In this document: positions 42,319-53,793 of the stretch, one piece after another
Position numbering within the stretch: position 1 is the stretch's first letter
How the letters are laid out: every line of letters starts with the position of its first letter
NCBI RefSeq assembly: GCF_027595985.1
Contig: NC_073313.1
Span: 217,064,066-217,128,065 of the forward strand
Direction of reading: 5' to 3'
Source of the DNA: Sorex araneus
Taxonomy: Eukaryota > Chordata > Mammalia > Eulipotyphla > Soricidae
DNA: 64,000 bases
Notes under the pieces: model-generated
The model's database searches: none
What the model was told of the DNA's origin: nothing
The model's input: the letters and a program-made list of their open reading frames with translations, nothing else
Program-made: the position numbers and the translations under genes

Positions 42319-42357
42319 AAAGTGTTTTTTTTCAAAGTTGGTTTTGTTTATTTTTGT

Positions 42358-42500
42358 TTATGGGGGGGCAGCCATTGGTGCTCAGGGTTTAATCCTGGCT
42401 CTGCACTCAGAAGATCGTTCCTGGTAGGGCGCCTGGAGCTATATAGGGTGATAGAAATTTAACCTGGGTTGACTGCCCTGCTATACTACCTTTCTGGCCC
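42358..42500 (-). mobile_element. SOR-type SINE, old
   Basis: attggtgctcagggtttaat to gctatactacctttctggccc. Confidence 0.7.
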
Positions 42501-44303
42501 TCTGAGTTGGTATTATAAAGTAGATGTTTCAGTTTGGTCATTTGGCTGTCAGTGTTTGGACAGGAGTGGTTAGAAAAGGGTAGTAATAAAAATTTATCTT
42601 ATCATTTATTAATCATGGAGTCCAAAAATGTTCACAGAAAGACAAAATCATGGATATCTTAGGGACCTTGAGAATATGTAATCTCATTCGTTTGAAAAAG
42701 AGAGGAAGAAAATTGTAAAGACAGAAAAAGTGTGAGAAATTAAACACTTTCTAAGTATTTTTCTTTTTGAGTTTTTAGTATAGTTCTTTTTATTTTAATA
42801 CTTAAAATTTAAAAAGTTTTGTTTTTTTGGTATAGTCTTGACATAAAAAATATCACTATTTTCAAATTTTAAATTTAGTGAATAAATATTCTTTTTTCTA
42901 ATTCTGATTTTTGTTGTTCTTTCAATATATAATTTCAACAAATAATTTCCTTGATGTCTTTTAGCTCAGTTTGAAATAGATAGTTACAGTTTTGATCTTT
43001 TTTGGGGTCATGTCTTTCTGGAATGCTTTCATTGTCTATAGAGGTGTCACTTTTCTATCTTATAAAACTTTATATGGAAGCTGACCTCAATACTTGGCAC
43101 TTGCTCATTTTTATATGAAATTAGTTTCCTTAAACTTTTAGAAATGATAAGGTTCAAGGGAAGCTATTCTTTCTTCACTGTTCCTTTTATTTTCTTACTG
43201 TGTTAAAAATATGGGCATCTTGCTTTTTGCTATTTTCTAACTGTTTCACTTCCACACTTTTAAAGAGACTTTTTTACATTTCCATTGTCATTGTACTGCT
43301 CAATTTTTATTTCACAATCCTTCCTCTTCCAAGCTTGCAATGTTCCTTCTGCACCCTCTATTTCAGAGTTTAATATCAAATCTGCTGAAACGGATAAAGT
43401 AGCTTGCAAACCCCAGCTTCAATATGACAGACCAAGGGAAAAGGTGGTTTTGGAAAGAAGAGATAATAAATGAATGTTCACAGAAAGATACTGCCTTGAA
43501 GAGTAATATAAATTTTAATTGAGATCCATTCACTTGTACATTCTGGGCTGCTCTATCTGCACAGCCACATTTTTTTTGGTTTTTTTTTTCTTCCTTTTTT
43601 CCCCCCATTTGTAGGAATTATCTAAAATTCTCTGAAAAGGATTAATCTTTTGCTCTTTGATACTATGTTTATGTTGCTGTTTCCTACAGTTATTACGTTG
43701 ACTATTGGAAAAGAGAGAAAGCAAACATTTTTCAAACTATTGAATCTGCATTTTAAAATCACCCTCACCTTCACTTCTTCATGGTATTGTTATGATTGAA
43801 AGACTATACAAGTCATTTAAAATAGTAACTCACATGTACTATGCATATACTAAATGTTAGTTCTCATTGTTTTAGAGTTAGCTAGCAAGTTAATTTTTGT
43901 TACTTAACCTCGTCAAAAACAGAATGTGTGAAAGATTAGAAATTACTGCACAGTTTTGACACTGAAAGACAGCATCTCTTTTTTCTTTTTTTTTTTTTTT
44001 AGCATCTCTTTTTCCCCTGCTCCTCTCCCTGTAATAGTTCATGTTTTGTAGTAGGAAGCTATGCTAGTACCAGATGCTATGACAATTCTGTAGACTGTAA
44101 GAGAACCAGCCATATCAATTCTGCTTGTTGGATGTCTTGATCTGTAACCTTGAGGGAGAGATATACAAAGGGTCTCAAATTGCGTGGAATGGAACAGGAA
44201 CTTGCTAAACTCAGCCTTTTACTTTACCAAGTATGTGAGTGAGGCTGTCACTGATCCTTCAAGCACAACCCAGCTGCCTGTTCAATATTCTCATCAAAAA
44301 CCC
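42501..44303. other. Intergenic, unique sequence, nothing recognised
   Basis: AT-rich, free of SINE and L1 signals. Poly(T) runs at 43568-43605 and 43979-44000. An open stretch at 43285-43473 has no recognisable product. Confidence 0.55.
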
Positions 44304-44313
44304 CATTCAAGTC

Positions 44314-44816
44314 TTTTTGCGGGAAGATGCAGTCTGTGCTTCGCTGGGCCTCGCTCTGGTTCCTGACTTACCGCTGTTCTCCCGGATGGAGGGATATGTC
44401 AGTTGGTCAGAAAGCTGAGCTCCACTCATAGCCTTCAAGGAGACCGGGAAGATGCAGATGGAGCGGGAGGTGGCGATCCACCGCATCCGGATCACCATCA
44501 CCAGCTGCAACGTGAAGTCCCTGGAAAAGGTGTGCGTGGATCTGTTGATGCGGGGTGCCAAGAAGGAAGAACCTGAGAGTGAAGCAGCCCAGTGCGGATG
44601 CCCACCAAGACCTGTGGGTCCCCGCCAAGAAGACCCCGAGCAGCGAAGGCTCCAAGACTTGGACTCACTTCCAGATGTTCATCCACAAGTACCTCGCAGA
44701 CTTGCACAGCTGGTCGCGGATCGTGAAGCAGATCACATTCATCAGCTCTGAGCCAGGCCTGTGGAAGTGGAGGTCACCATCGTGGATGCTTAAGTTGCAA
44801 AGAAAAAAGAAAGGTG
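44314..44816 (+). pseudogene. RPS20P: RPS20 processed pseudogene
   Basis: Intronless copy of the mRNA for small-subunit ribosomal protein uS10 (RPS20). The start ctttttgcgggaaga resembles the 5'-TOP leader of the parent, so the copy is close to full length. The pseudo-CDS is 44428-44793: ATG is ATA, then [29 protein letters not shown] are readable. A frameshift near 44545-44580 moves the rest ([24 protein letters not shown]) to another frame. A TAA at 44791 matches the natural stop (VDA-stop for ADA-stop). Flanking CATTCAAGTC (44304) and CATTCAAATC (44817) are the probable target duplication, with an A-rich tail at 44798-44812. Not functional. Confidence 0.92.
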
Positions 44817-45317
44817 CATTCAAATCACCTGCAGCAGAATTATGCAATCAGGCCTACCTGAATTATAGATTACAGATTTGTGGAATATAATAAAACATTA
44901 GTTGTTCCAGGCTGCTAAGGGGAATAGTTAAACAGACTTTGAAAAGAAAGTAAGAATAAAGAAAATATAAAGGTCATGTTTAAGATAACAAGACAAAACC
45001 CCAGATTCCTTAATCTAAAATGCAATTTTGTGGATTTATAGCATTTTTATTTTTTAGTATTTAGGCTATTTTATTTTTAAATAATTTAAATTTATGCTGC
45101 ACTGAGTTGAGAAATGTTCTCGAATCCTCTGAATTCCAATTATAGATCTAGTATTAACCTATGTAAAAGAATATCAGAAAACAACATATCAAAAACAACA
45201 TGAAGCTAACTAAAGTATTTTTTGAAATATAGAATTTACTTAAAAATGTCAACACACAGAGGATTAACAATATAAACTACATTGTTAGTTGTGAATATTT
45301 ATGTGTTTATCTATTTT
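44817..45317. other. Intergenic, nothing recognised
   Basis: AT-rich sequence without repeat signals that I can name. Confidence 0.5.
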
Positions 45318-45478
45318 GCTTGTTTTGGGGGCCACACCTGACAATGTTTAGAGGCTATTCCTAATTCTGCATTCAGGGATCTCTCTCAGTTTTGCTCAGG
45401 GACCATATGGGACGCTGGGGATTGAGCCAGGGTCAGATGTATGCCATGAAAATACTCACTGTACTGTGATCCCTTCTC
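45318..45478 (-). mobile_element. SOR-type SINE, diverged
   Basis: gggggccacacctgacaatg to tcactgtactgtgatccct. Confidence 0.75.
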
Positions 45479-46057
45479 TATCCCTTCTCTACCACCCACT
45501 GTGGCTCCGGCCACAACATTTGTTAATTTTAAGTATTTATTTATTTTTTTGCATTCTTTATATATTTACTTCTACTTACACTTATTATATACACTTAGAG
45601 GAAGTTCTTGCACTAAAAGGACTTACCTCTCTACCTTGGAGGTCAAATATGTGTCTATTAACTTCAAGTTCGGAAAATTGAAAGAAACCTCAGGGCATTG
45701 TGATTTGAAGTTAGAAATAACCTGGGAAGAAAGGCAGGACTTTTTTTGCTATGAGGTAGGTCAGTGAGACAGGTTTCTTTGGAGTCATTGAGTCACATTA
45801 AATTAGCAGGTTCTTTTTTGGTAATGCGTGGAAGACATTTAACATATTTAAGCCATCTATCGCTTCCTAGTTGTTTTAGGTAGTTGCATAATCTTGAGAA
45901 AGCAATTTCTGAAGCATAATTTTCAAATTGAATTTAATTAAGTATTCTATTATTGAAAATTCAGAAACGTCTAATTTAGACTACAGATGTAACTCCATCT
46001 TGTGGTGATCTTCAGAAGTATCCAAAATGAAAAGATTTCAAAGAAAACTTTAGGATT
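45479..46057. other. Intergenic, nothing recognised
   Basis: No gene or repeat seen. Confidence 0.5.
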
Positions 46058-46073
46058 AGAAGGTGGAATATCT

Positions 46074-46213
46074 ATACCCGGAATATTGGTGGTGGGGAAT
46101 GTGCACTGGTGGAGGGATGGGTGTTTGATCATTGTGAGATTGTAACCCAAACATGAAAGCTTGTAACTATCTCATGGTGATTCAATAAAATTTAAAAAAT
46201 TAAAAAAAAATAA
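46074..46213 (+). mobile_element. L1 3' end, extremely 5'-truncated, with target duplication
   Basis: Only about 140 bases: ggaatattggtggtggggaa, gtgcactggtggagggatgg, tgtaacccaaacatgaaagc, ggtgattcaataaaat. Flanked by AGAAGGTGGAATATCT (46058-46073) and AGAAGGTGCAATATCT (46214-46229). Confidence 0.95.
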
Positions 46214-46639
46214 AGAAGGTGCAATATCTGAGATAAAAAATAACTTGTATTTAAGCAGTTGGAAATATTGACAATTTTATTTTTTACACATTATAATTTT
46301 TACCTTTTTATGGATCTTGATTTTAGTATTATTATATATTTTTTATTATAAAAGGTAAAAATATTTGGGGGGTTTAGACAGTTACACATTATTTTTCTTC
46401 AAGTTTTTGTTTTGAACAAGAATAAAAAAAATATTGATCTTGATTAAATTGGATGTGGAAACATTGAGTTATGCCATTTACTCCATGGTCAGTACCTGCA
46501 GACTTCCCAAAGGGTGGGCAATTAGCAAGGTGACCCCATTACTGTCATGTTCCTCCTGTTCACCCCTGTGAGGATAAGGCCTCAGCCATTGTCTAAGCTA
46601 ACCCCTCACAATTGGTTTCCTTGCTGTGCCAGGCCCTGG

Positions 46640-46989
46640 TGATCACTAGGTGCCTTGCCACCCAGATCTTTGGAAAGTGTTGTATAGTGGCTTCAGGGCA
46701 TCTGAGATCTTCAACCCTAAGTCACCTCTAGGTGTGTGTAAACTGAGGACACAGCTCTCACAGCTCTCATCGGGTTGCCTTTCAGGTCTGCCTGTGCAAC
46801 CAGGCACTGAATCAGCCCCCAGGCTGCTAAATAACATACAGGTGTTCCAAACACTATAGAATTTGTGGCCTACGTCTTCCCAGTCTTCGTGTACTGGCAC
46901 TTCACTGATGTGTGCCTGATGCAGGACACCAGTGAAGCCACGAAGAAGCTACAAGCAGCAGCCGGAGTGCTGGCAAAAACTGCACGTTA
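46640..46989 (+). pseudogene. Unidentified pseudogene-like segment, left half
   Basis: GC content and codon-like texture differ from the surroundings. 46859-46986 can be read as EFVAYVFPVFVYWHFTDVCL then MQDTSEATKKLQAAAGVLAK, in frame with a stop on rejoining across the L1 at 46990. I cannot identify a parent gene. It could be an old processed pseudogene or non-coding unique sequence. Confidence 0.35.
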
Positions 46990-47496
46990 TGCTAAGTGAA
47001 ATGAGTCAGAAAGAGATATAGAAGGACTGCACTCATTTGTGGAGTATAGAATAACATAACATGAGAATGACACACAAGGACAGTAGATACAAGGGCCAGG
47101 AAGATTGCTCCATAGTTGGAAGCCTGCCTCATGAGCAAGGGGGGTCAGGGGACAGGGAGAAGGCAGCTGGAATAGAGAAGGGATCACTTGAGGAATCAGT
47201 CCGAATGGGAGATGTGTGTGCTGAAAGTAGATAAAGGAGCAAACATGATGACCTCTCAGTATCTGCACTGCAAACCATAATGCCCAAAAGTAGAGAGAGA
47301 GTATGGGGAATATTGTCTGCCATGGAGGCAGGGGGTGGATGTGAAAGTGGGGGTATACCGGGGATATTGGTGGTGGGGAATGTGCACTGGTGGAGGGATG
47401 AGTGTTTGATCATTGTGTGATTGTAACTTAAGCATGAAAGCTTGTAACTGTATCTCACGGTGATTCAATAAAATAAAAATTAAAAAAAAAAGTTTG
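46990..47496 (+). mobile_element. L1: end of ORF2 and 3' UTR, 5'-truncated, with target duplication
   Basis: Begins tgctaagtgaaatgagtcag (last ORF2 codons region), then agggccaggaagattgctcc, gtgcactggtggagggatga, ggtgattcaataaaataaaa. Flanked by AAAAACTGCACGTTA (46975-46989) and AAAAACCTGCATGTTA (47498-47513). Confidence 0.93.
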
Positions 47497-47513
47497 AAAA
47501 AACCTGCATGTTA

Positions 47514-47870
47514 GTGGAAACTGCTGAACATCTGGCTCCTCTGCTGCCCCAAAGATGGGTCACCACTTCCATGGCATCCCCAAGGCTTCTCGAGCTGTCA
47601 GGCGAGACCAACTCATTGCTTCCCGGCTTTCCTGTCCCGTGTTCTCAGCAGAGTGATGCTTTTTTCCAGGCTGGTGCTTTCATCTACCGTCCAGGGGACC
47701 CAGGTGGTGGTGGGGAGACTTGGTGTTTTCCACCCACACACAGAGTCTTGGGGGATTTGTGCTTTTTCATTTACCGAGCCAAATAAGAGCACAATGTTCC
47801 ATGTTCTGACAGTTTGAAAAGCCTTTTGTACTTTCTGTATTTCCAGATTAATAAAATTTCTTTTCCAGGA
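47514..47870 (+). pseudogene. Unidentified pseudogene-like segment, right half
   Basis: Continues the 46640 segment after the L1. It is UTR-like, with attaataaaatttctttt at 47848 providing an AATAAA, but no poly(A) follows, so the processed-transcript reading is not proven. Confidence 0.3.
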
Positions 47871-50639
47871 AACCCAGATCACAATGCTATGGAACAATGA
47901 AATGAATTTAAAGTCATTTAATTCATTTAGGAAGAAATACCTATTATCCACAGCAAAAGCAAGCCAAAATTATCTCTAATGACCTCTTAAATTTTCTACT
48001 TGCTTCCCCCACTTTTTCCTATGAACAAAGTTTTTGTTAAAGGTGCTTAAAGATGAATAAATAGGCACTAAGGTTGTATCTCAGTATCTGTTTATTTAAG
48101 GTTTCTAAATATCTTATATATCTATGCTCTTATTTAATGTTTCTTGAAGCTTGGATATGTTTTCTACTACATTCTACTCTGGCTGTCTTAATAGAAACAG
48201 TACAAGGCTTCGGGAGTTAATCATTAGAAAATAACTGTCTTATAAATCCATGTGCTATAGTCATGCAATCAAGTCTAATTTCCACATTTTGGCTTGGGCC
48301 CATAGAGACTTTGCGATCAACTGTAAGAGAATAAAACAAAGGAAAACTGTTAGGGAAAAAAAGCAGACTTGGCAATTACTAACAGAATATGCTCAAGTTT
48401 TCTTCAAAGTCATCTGTATTCAGTATAGAATACACATTGCTGGAAGGTAATCCTATATTGTGCTTCGATGTTGGAAAATAAATTAACCCAACTTTGTGCA
48501 CTTAAAAGGTCACTAGCTAAAAATATCACTTTAAAGTGATAACTTGTAAGCATTCTTTGGGAGAAACTTCTATTCTTCTGGAGAGGAAAGAACTTAATCT
48601 TCTTTGTGGTAAATGCTGAGCATAACAGATTTGCTGTTTTCACAATCCTTTCTAAAGTGAAATAGGTAATGATACTTTGCCTATGATTAAATTAACTTAT
48701 GCACTGTAAATTTCACCAAACACTAAGACAGTTGGTTCTCTATGGGTCAATATAGAATCTTTTATGTTCACATAGAATCTTTAGCATAATGCAATTTCTC
48801 ACATCAGTCAGTTCCTATTTCAATTGAAACCATGATTCAAATGCAACATTGTCACATTTAAGTTAAACATTTTTAAATATTAGCAATAAGTATTATGATT
48901 AATTTAGGAAAGAAAGTTTTTGCACTGTATAGTACTTAAAACCAAGGAAAGTAAGAACATGTAAAGTATAATATGAATGTTCAAAATGAGTAAAGAGTCT
49001 TCCCTTTGGGAATTCCTAGGGAGACCCAGGATTTTTTGTGTAGTTAGAACCTTTTACTTCTTCAGACTGAAATATCAGTAGACTGTTCATTCAATTCAGT
49101 TCTAGGAGCACTATGATCAATTACCTATCTATGTGAGTCAAACTTCCATTAACACTTTGGCTCTATACTACCCATTATTGCAGTTAGATCAATCTATATT
49201 AACCTTGCCTTTGGCAATTGTATATTTTAGCTCTGTCCCTACCAATCAATCCATCACTATTCCTAATTGAATTATTGGATCTAGTTCAATGGCAGCTATT
49301 TCCTCTGTATTTTCTGCTTTGCAGAAGATAGCCACCTAGAAATATAAAGATGCTGGAACTGTACTCTCTAAGGTCTACTGATTCTCAAGGGAGCCAATCA
49401 ATTGCAACACAAGATAGTAGGGTGAGAAAGCTTTATTGACAGCAAATCATCAAATTAAAAGATAGCAGATTCATGTTCCTGGAGAACCATTTTCCCTACA
49501 CGATTGCAAGAAAAAATGTTGAAGGGAAATGAAAAAGGAAGTATATATTTTTAGGAAGGGTAAGTTGCTGAGTGATTGGTTCCTGGTTATCAATTAATTC
49601 CCTGTGTAGGTGGTCATCTGAGGTATAAGCCTACACGCTAATATCTTTGTATAGGTTTTTTGAGGAATGACTAGAAAGGGAAGTGTATTTTACAGTTTCA
49701 ATGACCCAAGATCAGGTGGGGTCAGTTGAGTGACTTGCCTTTGTTTTGCACAGCCTTGGTGAAATGTGTGTCCTCTGAAGTTCTTCCATTTTTGCTAAAC
49801 TAATAAAATATTATTTGCCTTTTCCATTTTCAGATGAGCATATTGGAGCTTTTCAGAGGCAGTGCAATGTAATTATGCATATTTCTAAGATGGCTTGTGG
49901 AATATATGCTTGTATAGATATGTACAAGTTTTAAATATACATATATGTATTTATACATACATATTCATATTTTAAATCTGAGTGCAAAACTATGAGTAAG
50001 CTAGCTGAGACCAGAACTGTCAAGCTGATTTACTGAGAGGCAATAAGTTGTTATTTTAAGGCACTAACTTTCAAGATTGTTTATTACACATTATCATGAT
50101 ACTTGATAATAATTGTTACATGCCAGGGCTATGTTTTATGTTTATATAGAAACATAAAGCAAGCCAAAATATGCTTATATGGAAATATATAGACCCCAAA
50201 TGTTATAAAACCATTCTGATAACCATATTCAAGTTATCTCAATTTTTGTGACAAAGGGTCATTTATTTTCAAAAGGCACATCTTTCCCTCATATTCATTT
50301 GATCACCAATATTCATTAAAAGTAACAAACATACTTTATTTAGTCATGCCTCTATAATAATAGACATTTTTCAAACTGAAATGAAAGTCAGTTTAATCTA
50401 ATGATTAGGAGGATGATATTTTTGTTTCCCTAGTTGTGGTATCTTGGGGGATGATACTAGTGTCTAGACATAGGACTGGTGGAATATTTAATTGAATTAA
50501 TTTACATAAAAGTTTTAGAATACTATACTTATGCAAAGTAATGTAAATGTAAAATATTATCTATTTAAGTATTTATTAAATAAGTAAATATTCTTTTTTA
50601 AAAATAAGTAAATATTCTTAATATTTCTTTTGTCTGTTT
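47871..50639. other. Intergenic, 2.8 kb of unique sequence
   Basis: Strikingly free of SINE and L1 signals compared with the rest of the window. AT-rich, no ORF of note, no recognisable gene. Some parts may be conserved non-coding sequence, which cannot be judged from one genome. Confidence 0.55.
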
Positions 50640-50790
50640 GTTTTAGGGCCAACTCCAGGGCATACTTCTAGCTCAGTGCTTGTCACTTTTGGTAGTATTT
50701 GGGGGAATTGTGGTGTTAGGCATAGATCCTGGACTTCTCACATGCTAAGCATGTGCTCAGTTCAGCACATTGTGTTATCAGTCTGTCCCC
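50640..50790 (-). mobile_element. SOR-type SINE, old
   Basis: agggccaactccagggcata to tgtgttatcagtctgtcccc. Confidence 0.6.
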
Positions 50791-50987
50791 TTAATATTTT
50801 AAAAATTTACATATTGTATTAGTGGAGAAAACAAAGCTTCTGGTCTTAAGAAAAAACACTTCATAGAGGTTATTCTTCAAGAAAATTGTTGTACTGAGTT
50901 GGCTAAATATTGCTATGTTTGAAATATTTTATCCCTTTTCTAGTCACTGAAGATGATACTTAGGCTGTTTCGTTGTTATTGTTGTTG

Positions 50988-51115
50988 TTGTGGGTCATAC
51001 CAGGAAGTTTTCAGAGCTTATTCCTGGCTCTGTGCGCAGGTATGACTCCTGGCAGGCTGAGGGAACCATATGAAGTGCTCAGGATTGAACCTGGGTGAAC
51101 CTCATGCTAGGTCTA
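50988..51115 (-). mobile_element. SOR-type SINE, old, 5' end missing
   Basis: gggtcataccaggaagtttt, gctcaggattgaacctgggt; the head is lost after ctcatgctaggtct. Confidence 0.65.
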
Positions 51116-51389
51116 TTATAGTAGCAAATTTTCTTTTTTGTTTATGTTTTCTAAAGAAGTCTTTCCTGAATGTTGCTTGGGACTATAGAAGTTTTAGGTG
51201 AATGATTCTGTAATCGTACAAAACAGCTTTTAAACAGCTTTGCAATCTGCTAAAGATAGTGATGCTGGGGCTTTCACAAGAACTACTTGTATATCTTTAA
51301 GAGCTTAATATATTCTGATTTAACTCTTTTATTTTAAAACACAGTCTGTGAAAAAGAGGTTTTTCTGAAGTATGCAAAATTTCTTTCAT

Positions 51390-52010
51390 GGAGATTAGAA
51401 TCTAAAGACTCAGAAGGAAAGGAACAGATATAGATTGACTGCATTAATTTATATATATAAAAATATATAGTAGCAGAATAATATTCATGGCCAGGGATAA
51501 ACAGGGGTTAGGAGGACTGGTCAAGTTTGGAATTAACCACAAGTGTGTGTGGGGCTGGGGGTAGGTAAGATAGAGGAGAGACCAGTATGACAATAATAGG
51601 TGGGAATGATCACACTGGACAAGATCTGAGGATTAAAAGTAGGTAAGGGATATTCTTGATAATCTTTCAGTATCAACACTGCAAACCACAATGACCAAAA
51701 AGTTGGGGGGAGAGGGAGGGAGGGGGGAGAAAGAGGGAGAGAGGACAGAGAGAGAGAAAGAAAGAGAGAGACAGAGAGAGAGAAAGAGAGAGAAAGAGAG
51801 AGAGAAGAAAAGCACCTGCCATAGAGGCAGACAGGGGGTGGGGGGTGGGGGATGATGGGAGGGAACTTGGGGACACTGGTGCTGGAAAATGTACACTGGT
51901 GGAAGGATGAGTGTTGGAGTATCGTATGGTGGAAATCCAGTCATGAACAGCTTTGTAATGATCTATCTCACAATGATTCAATTAAAAAGTTAAAAAATAA
52001 TAAAATATTA
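51390..52010 (+). mobile_element. L1 3' UTR, 5'-truncated
   Basis: tagattgactgcattaattt, then 3' UTR: accagtatgacaataatagg, a GA-rich tract 51703-51810, gggaacttggggacactggt, gtacactggtggaaggatga, caatgattcaattaaaaag. Older than the 13556 type. Confidence 0.85.
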
Positions 52011-52149
52011 ATTAAAAAGAGTGAGAATAAAATATGTTATTATTAAATTATAAGCACGATCTATATTTACATTCTAGTCTTTGTAAAGAATTATTGAAGT
52101 GTTTCCTAAAAGTATATACATAGACTAATAATTTATTATGATTATTTGC

Positions 52150-52281
52150 TTTTGGGGGGCCACACACAATAGTACACAGGGCTCCTGGCTCTGCTCAGGG
52201 GGTGGTATGGGGTGTAGGAGGTAGAACCCAGATTGCTGCATGTAAGGCAAACACCCTTCCCTCTGTATCATCTTTCCATCC
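52150..52281 (-). mobile_element. SOR-type SINE, shortened
   Basis: gggggccacacacaatagta to atcatctttccatcccc, with central deletions. Confidence 0.65.
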
Positions 52282-52429
52282 CCGAAGTATTTATTCTTAT
52301 AAAAGATATTGCTTTGCCATTCTTACTTAACCTCCAACACATTTAAGTTTCAAATAGACCATATTCTCACATCACAAAGCCACATTGAACTCCTCAGATG
52401 AGCTGACTGCCTTCATGAAACAATTTCAT

Positions 52430-52690
52430 AGCACTGCACTATAGCACTGTTGTCCTGCTGTTCATCTATTTGCTCGAACAGGCACCAGTAACGTCTCCAT
52501 TGTGAAACTTGTTGTTACTGTTTTTGGCATATCGAATATGCCATGGGTAGTCTGCCAAACTCTGCCGTGTGGGTGGGATACTCTCGGTAGCTTGCCAGGC
52601 TGCCAGGCTCTCCGAGAGGGATGGAGGAATCGAACCCGGGTCAGCCGCGTGTATGGCAAGGCCCTACCTGCTGTGCTATCACTCCAGTCT
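52430..52690 (-). mobile_element. RTE-tailed SINE with tRNA-like head
   Basis: Antisense copy: tail gcactgttgtcctgctgttc ... caccagtaacgtctccattg, the perfect hairpin GGCATATCGAATATGCC (52526-52542), body with gccaggctgccaggctct (small duplication), and head to gtgctatcactccagtct. Confidence 0.93.
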
Positions 52691-53504
52691 GTTCATTTGA
52701 TTAATAAATTAGTTTCTTTAAACTTGAATCAGAAAAGAATAATCAATGGAATAAACATTTCTGATCCATTAGGTACAATATTAGTTTTTCAAGGAATACC
52801 TATTTTTCATGGAATATTTTCAGCGTGTTATTTGACAAGAAATAAAGTTCTCAGTGTTATGGTATTAATGAGCACTGAAATTCTAACAGCATTGGCTGTC
52901 AAACCTGTATGCATTAATATGAATTAATTAGGTTTCCTTCCCCCAAGAGGGAAATAGGTCATTATAGGTTAAACAATGATGAGAAAAACACAGGAAATGC
53001 CAGTTTGACAGAAAGCCTTCAATTTAGAGGAGTGACCTTTAAAAGGGAGTACATAAATAATCTCAACATAATCACTTGGTACAATGTTTTGGGTTTACAA
53101 GTTTAGATATCAGTAAAACATACTTATCGATTTGATTTTTTAAAAGTTGGACCCTTTGGGAAATTATTTGCAGAGAATAAAAAGCAAAAAGGATGTTGAT
53201 GATACCAAAGCATGAACAACTCCAACTATCAGAATAAAATACTGATATGAAAAATTCACCCTTGCTATTGTGGAATGTTAGATATTTTTAAATTCATCCC
53301 CCAGTGAAATAGCGCAAGTGGAAAATAATTGTTTGTTTGGAAGAGATATTACATTAGGGCTATTAAAGTGTCATTTTTAATAATCCCTAGTTCTAAGGTG
53401 ACACACGGTTTATTTTTTTTAGTCTAATGCTATGAGCACTGGAATCACATTTCAATAATGTAGAAAAGATAGTCTAGCCCACTGATGTGCCTAAAGCAGC
53501 ACAC
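52691..53504. other. Intergenic, nothing recognised
   Basis: AT-rich; open stretch 52502-52927 is a read-through from the SINE, not a gene. Confidence 0.5.
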
Positions 53505-53793
53505 ATGTGTATTCTCTGACAAACATTCTCCGTCCCTTTCTGAGAGCGCGGCAAGCTGCTGAGAATATCCTGCCCACATGGAAGATCCTGGCAAGCTCCC
53601 CATGACTTATTCACAATGCCAAATACAGTGACAATAACAGGTCTCATTCCCCTGACCCTGAAAGAGCCTCCAGTCATTGGGAAAAACGAGTAAGGAGAGG
53701 CTGCTAAAGTCTAAGGGCTGGGACGAATGGAGACGTTACTGGTGCCTGCTTGAGCAAATCGATGAACAATGGGATGACAGTGACAGTGACAGT
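53505..53793 (+). mobile_element. RTE-tailed SINE, extended type, with (TGACAG)n end
   Basis: gagagcgcggcaagctgctg, ccctgaaagagcctccagtc, gagtaaggagaggctgctaa, RTE tail gacgaatggagacgttactg to aatgggatgacagtgacagt. The terminal TGACAG repeats are the type of 3' end RTE elements have. Confidence 0.88.

Noticed and set aside
52502-52927. 141-codon open frame
   Set aside because: Its first third is antisense RTE-tailed SINE and the rest is AT-rich unique sequence with no match I recognise.
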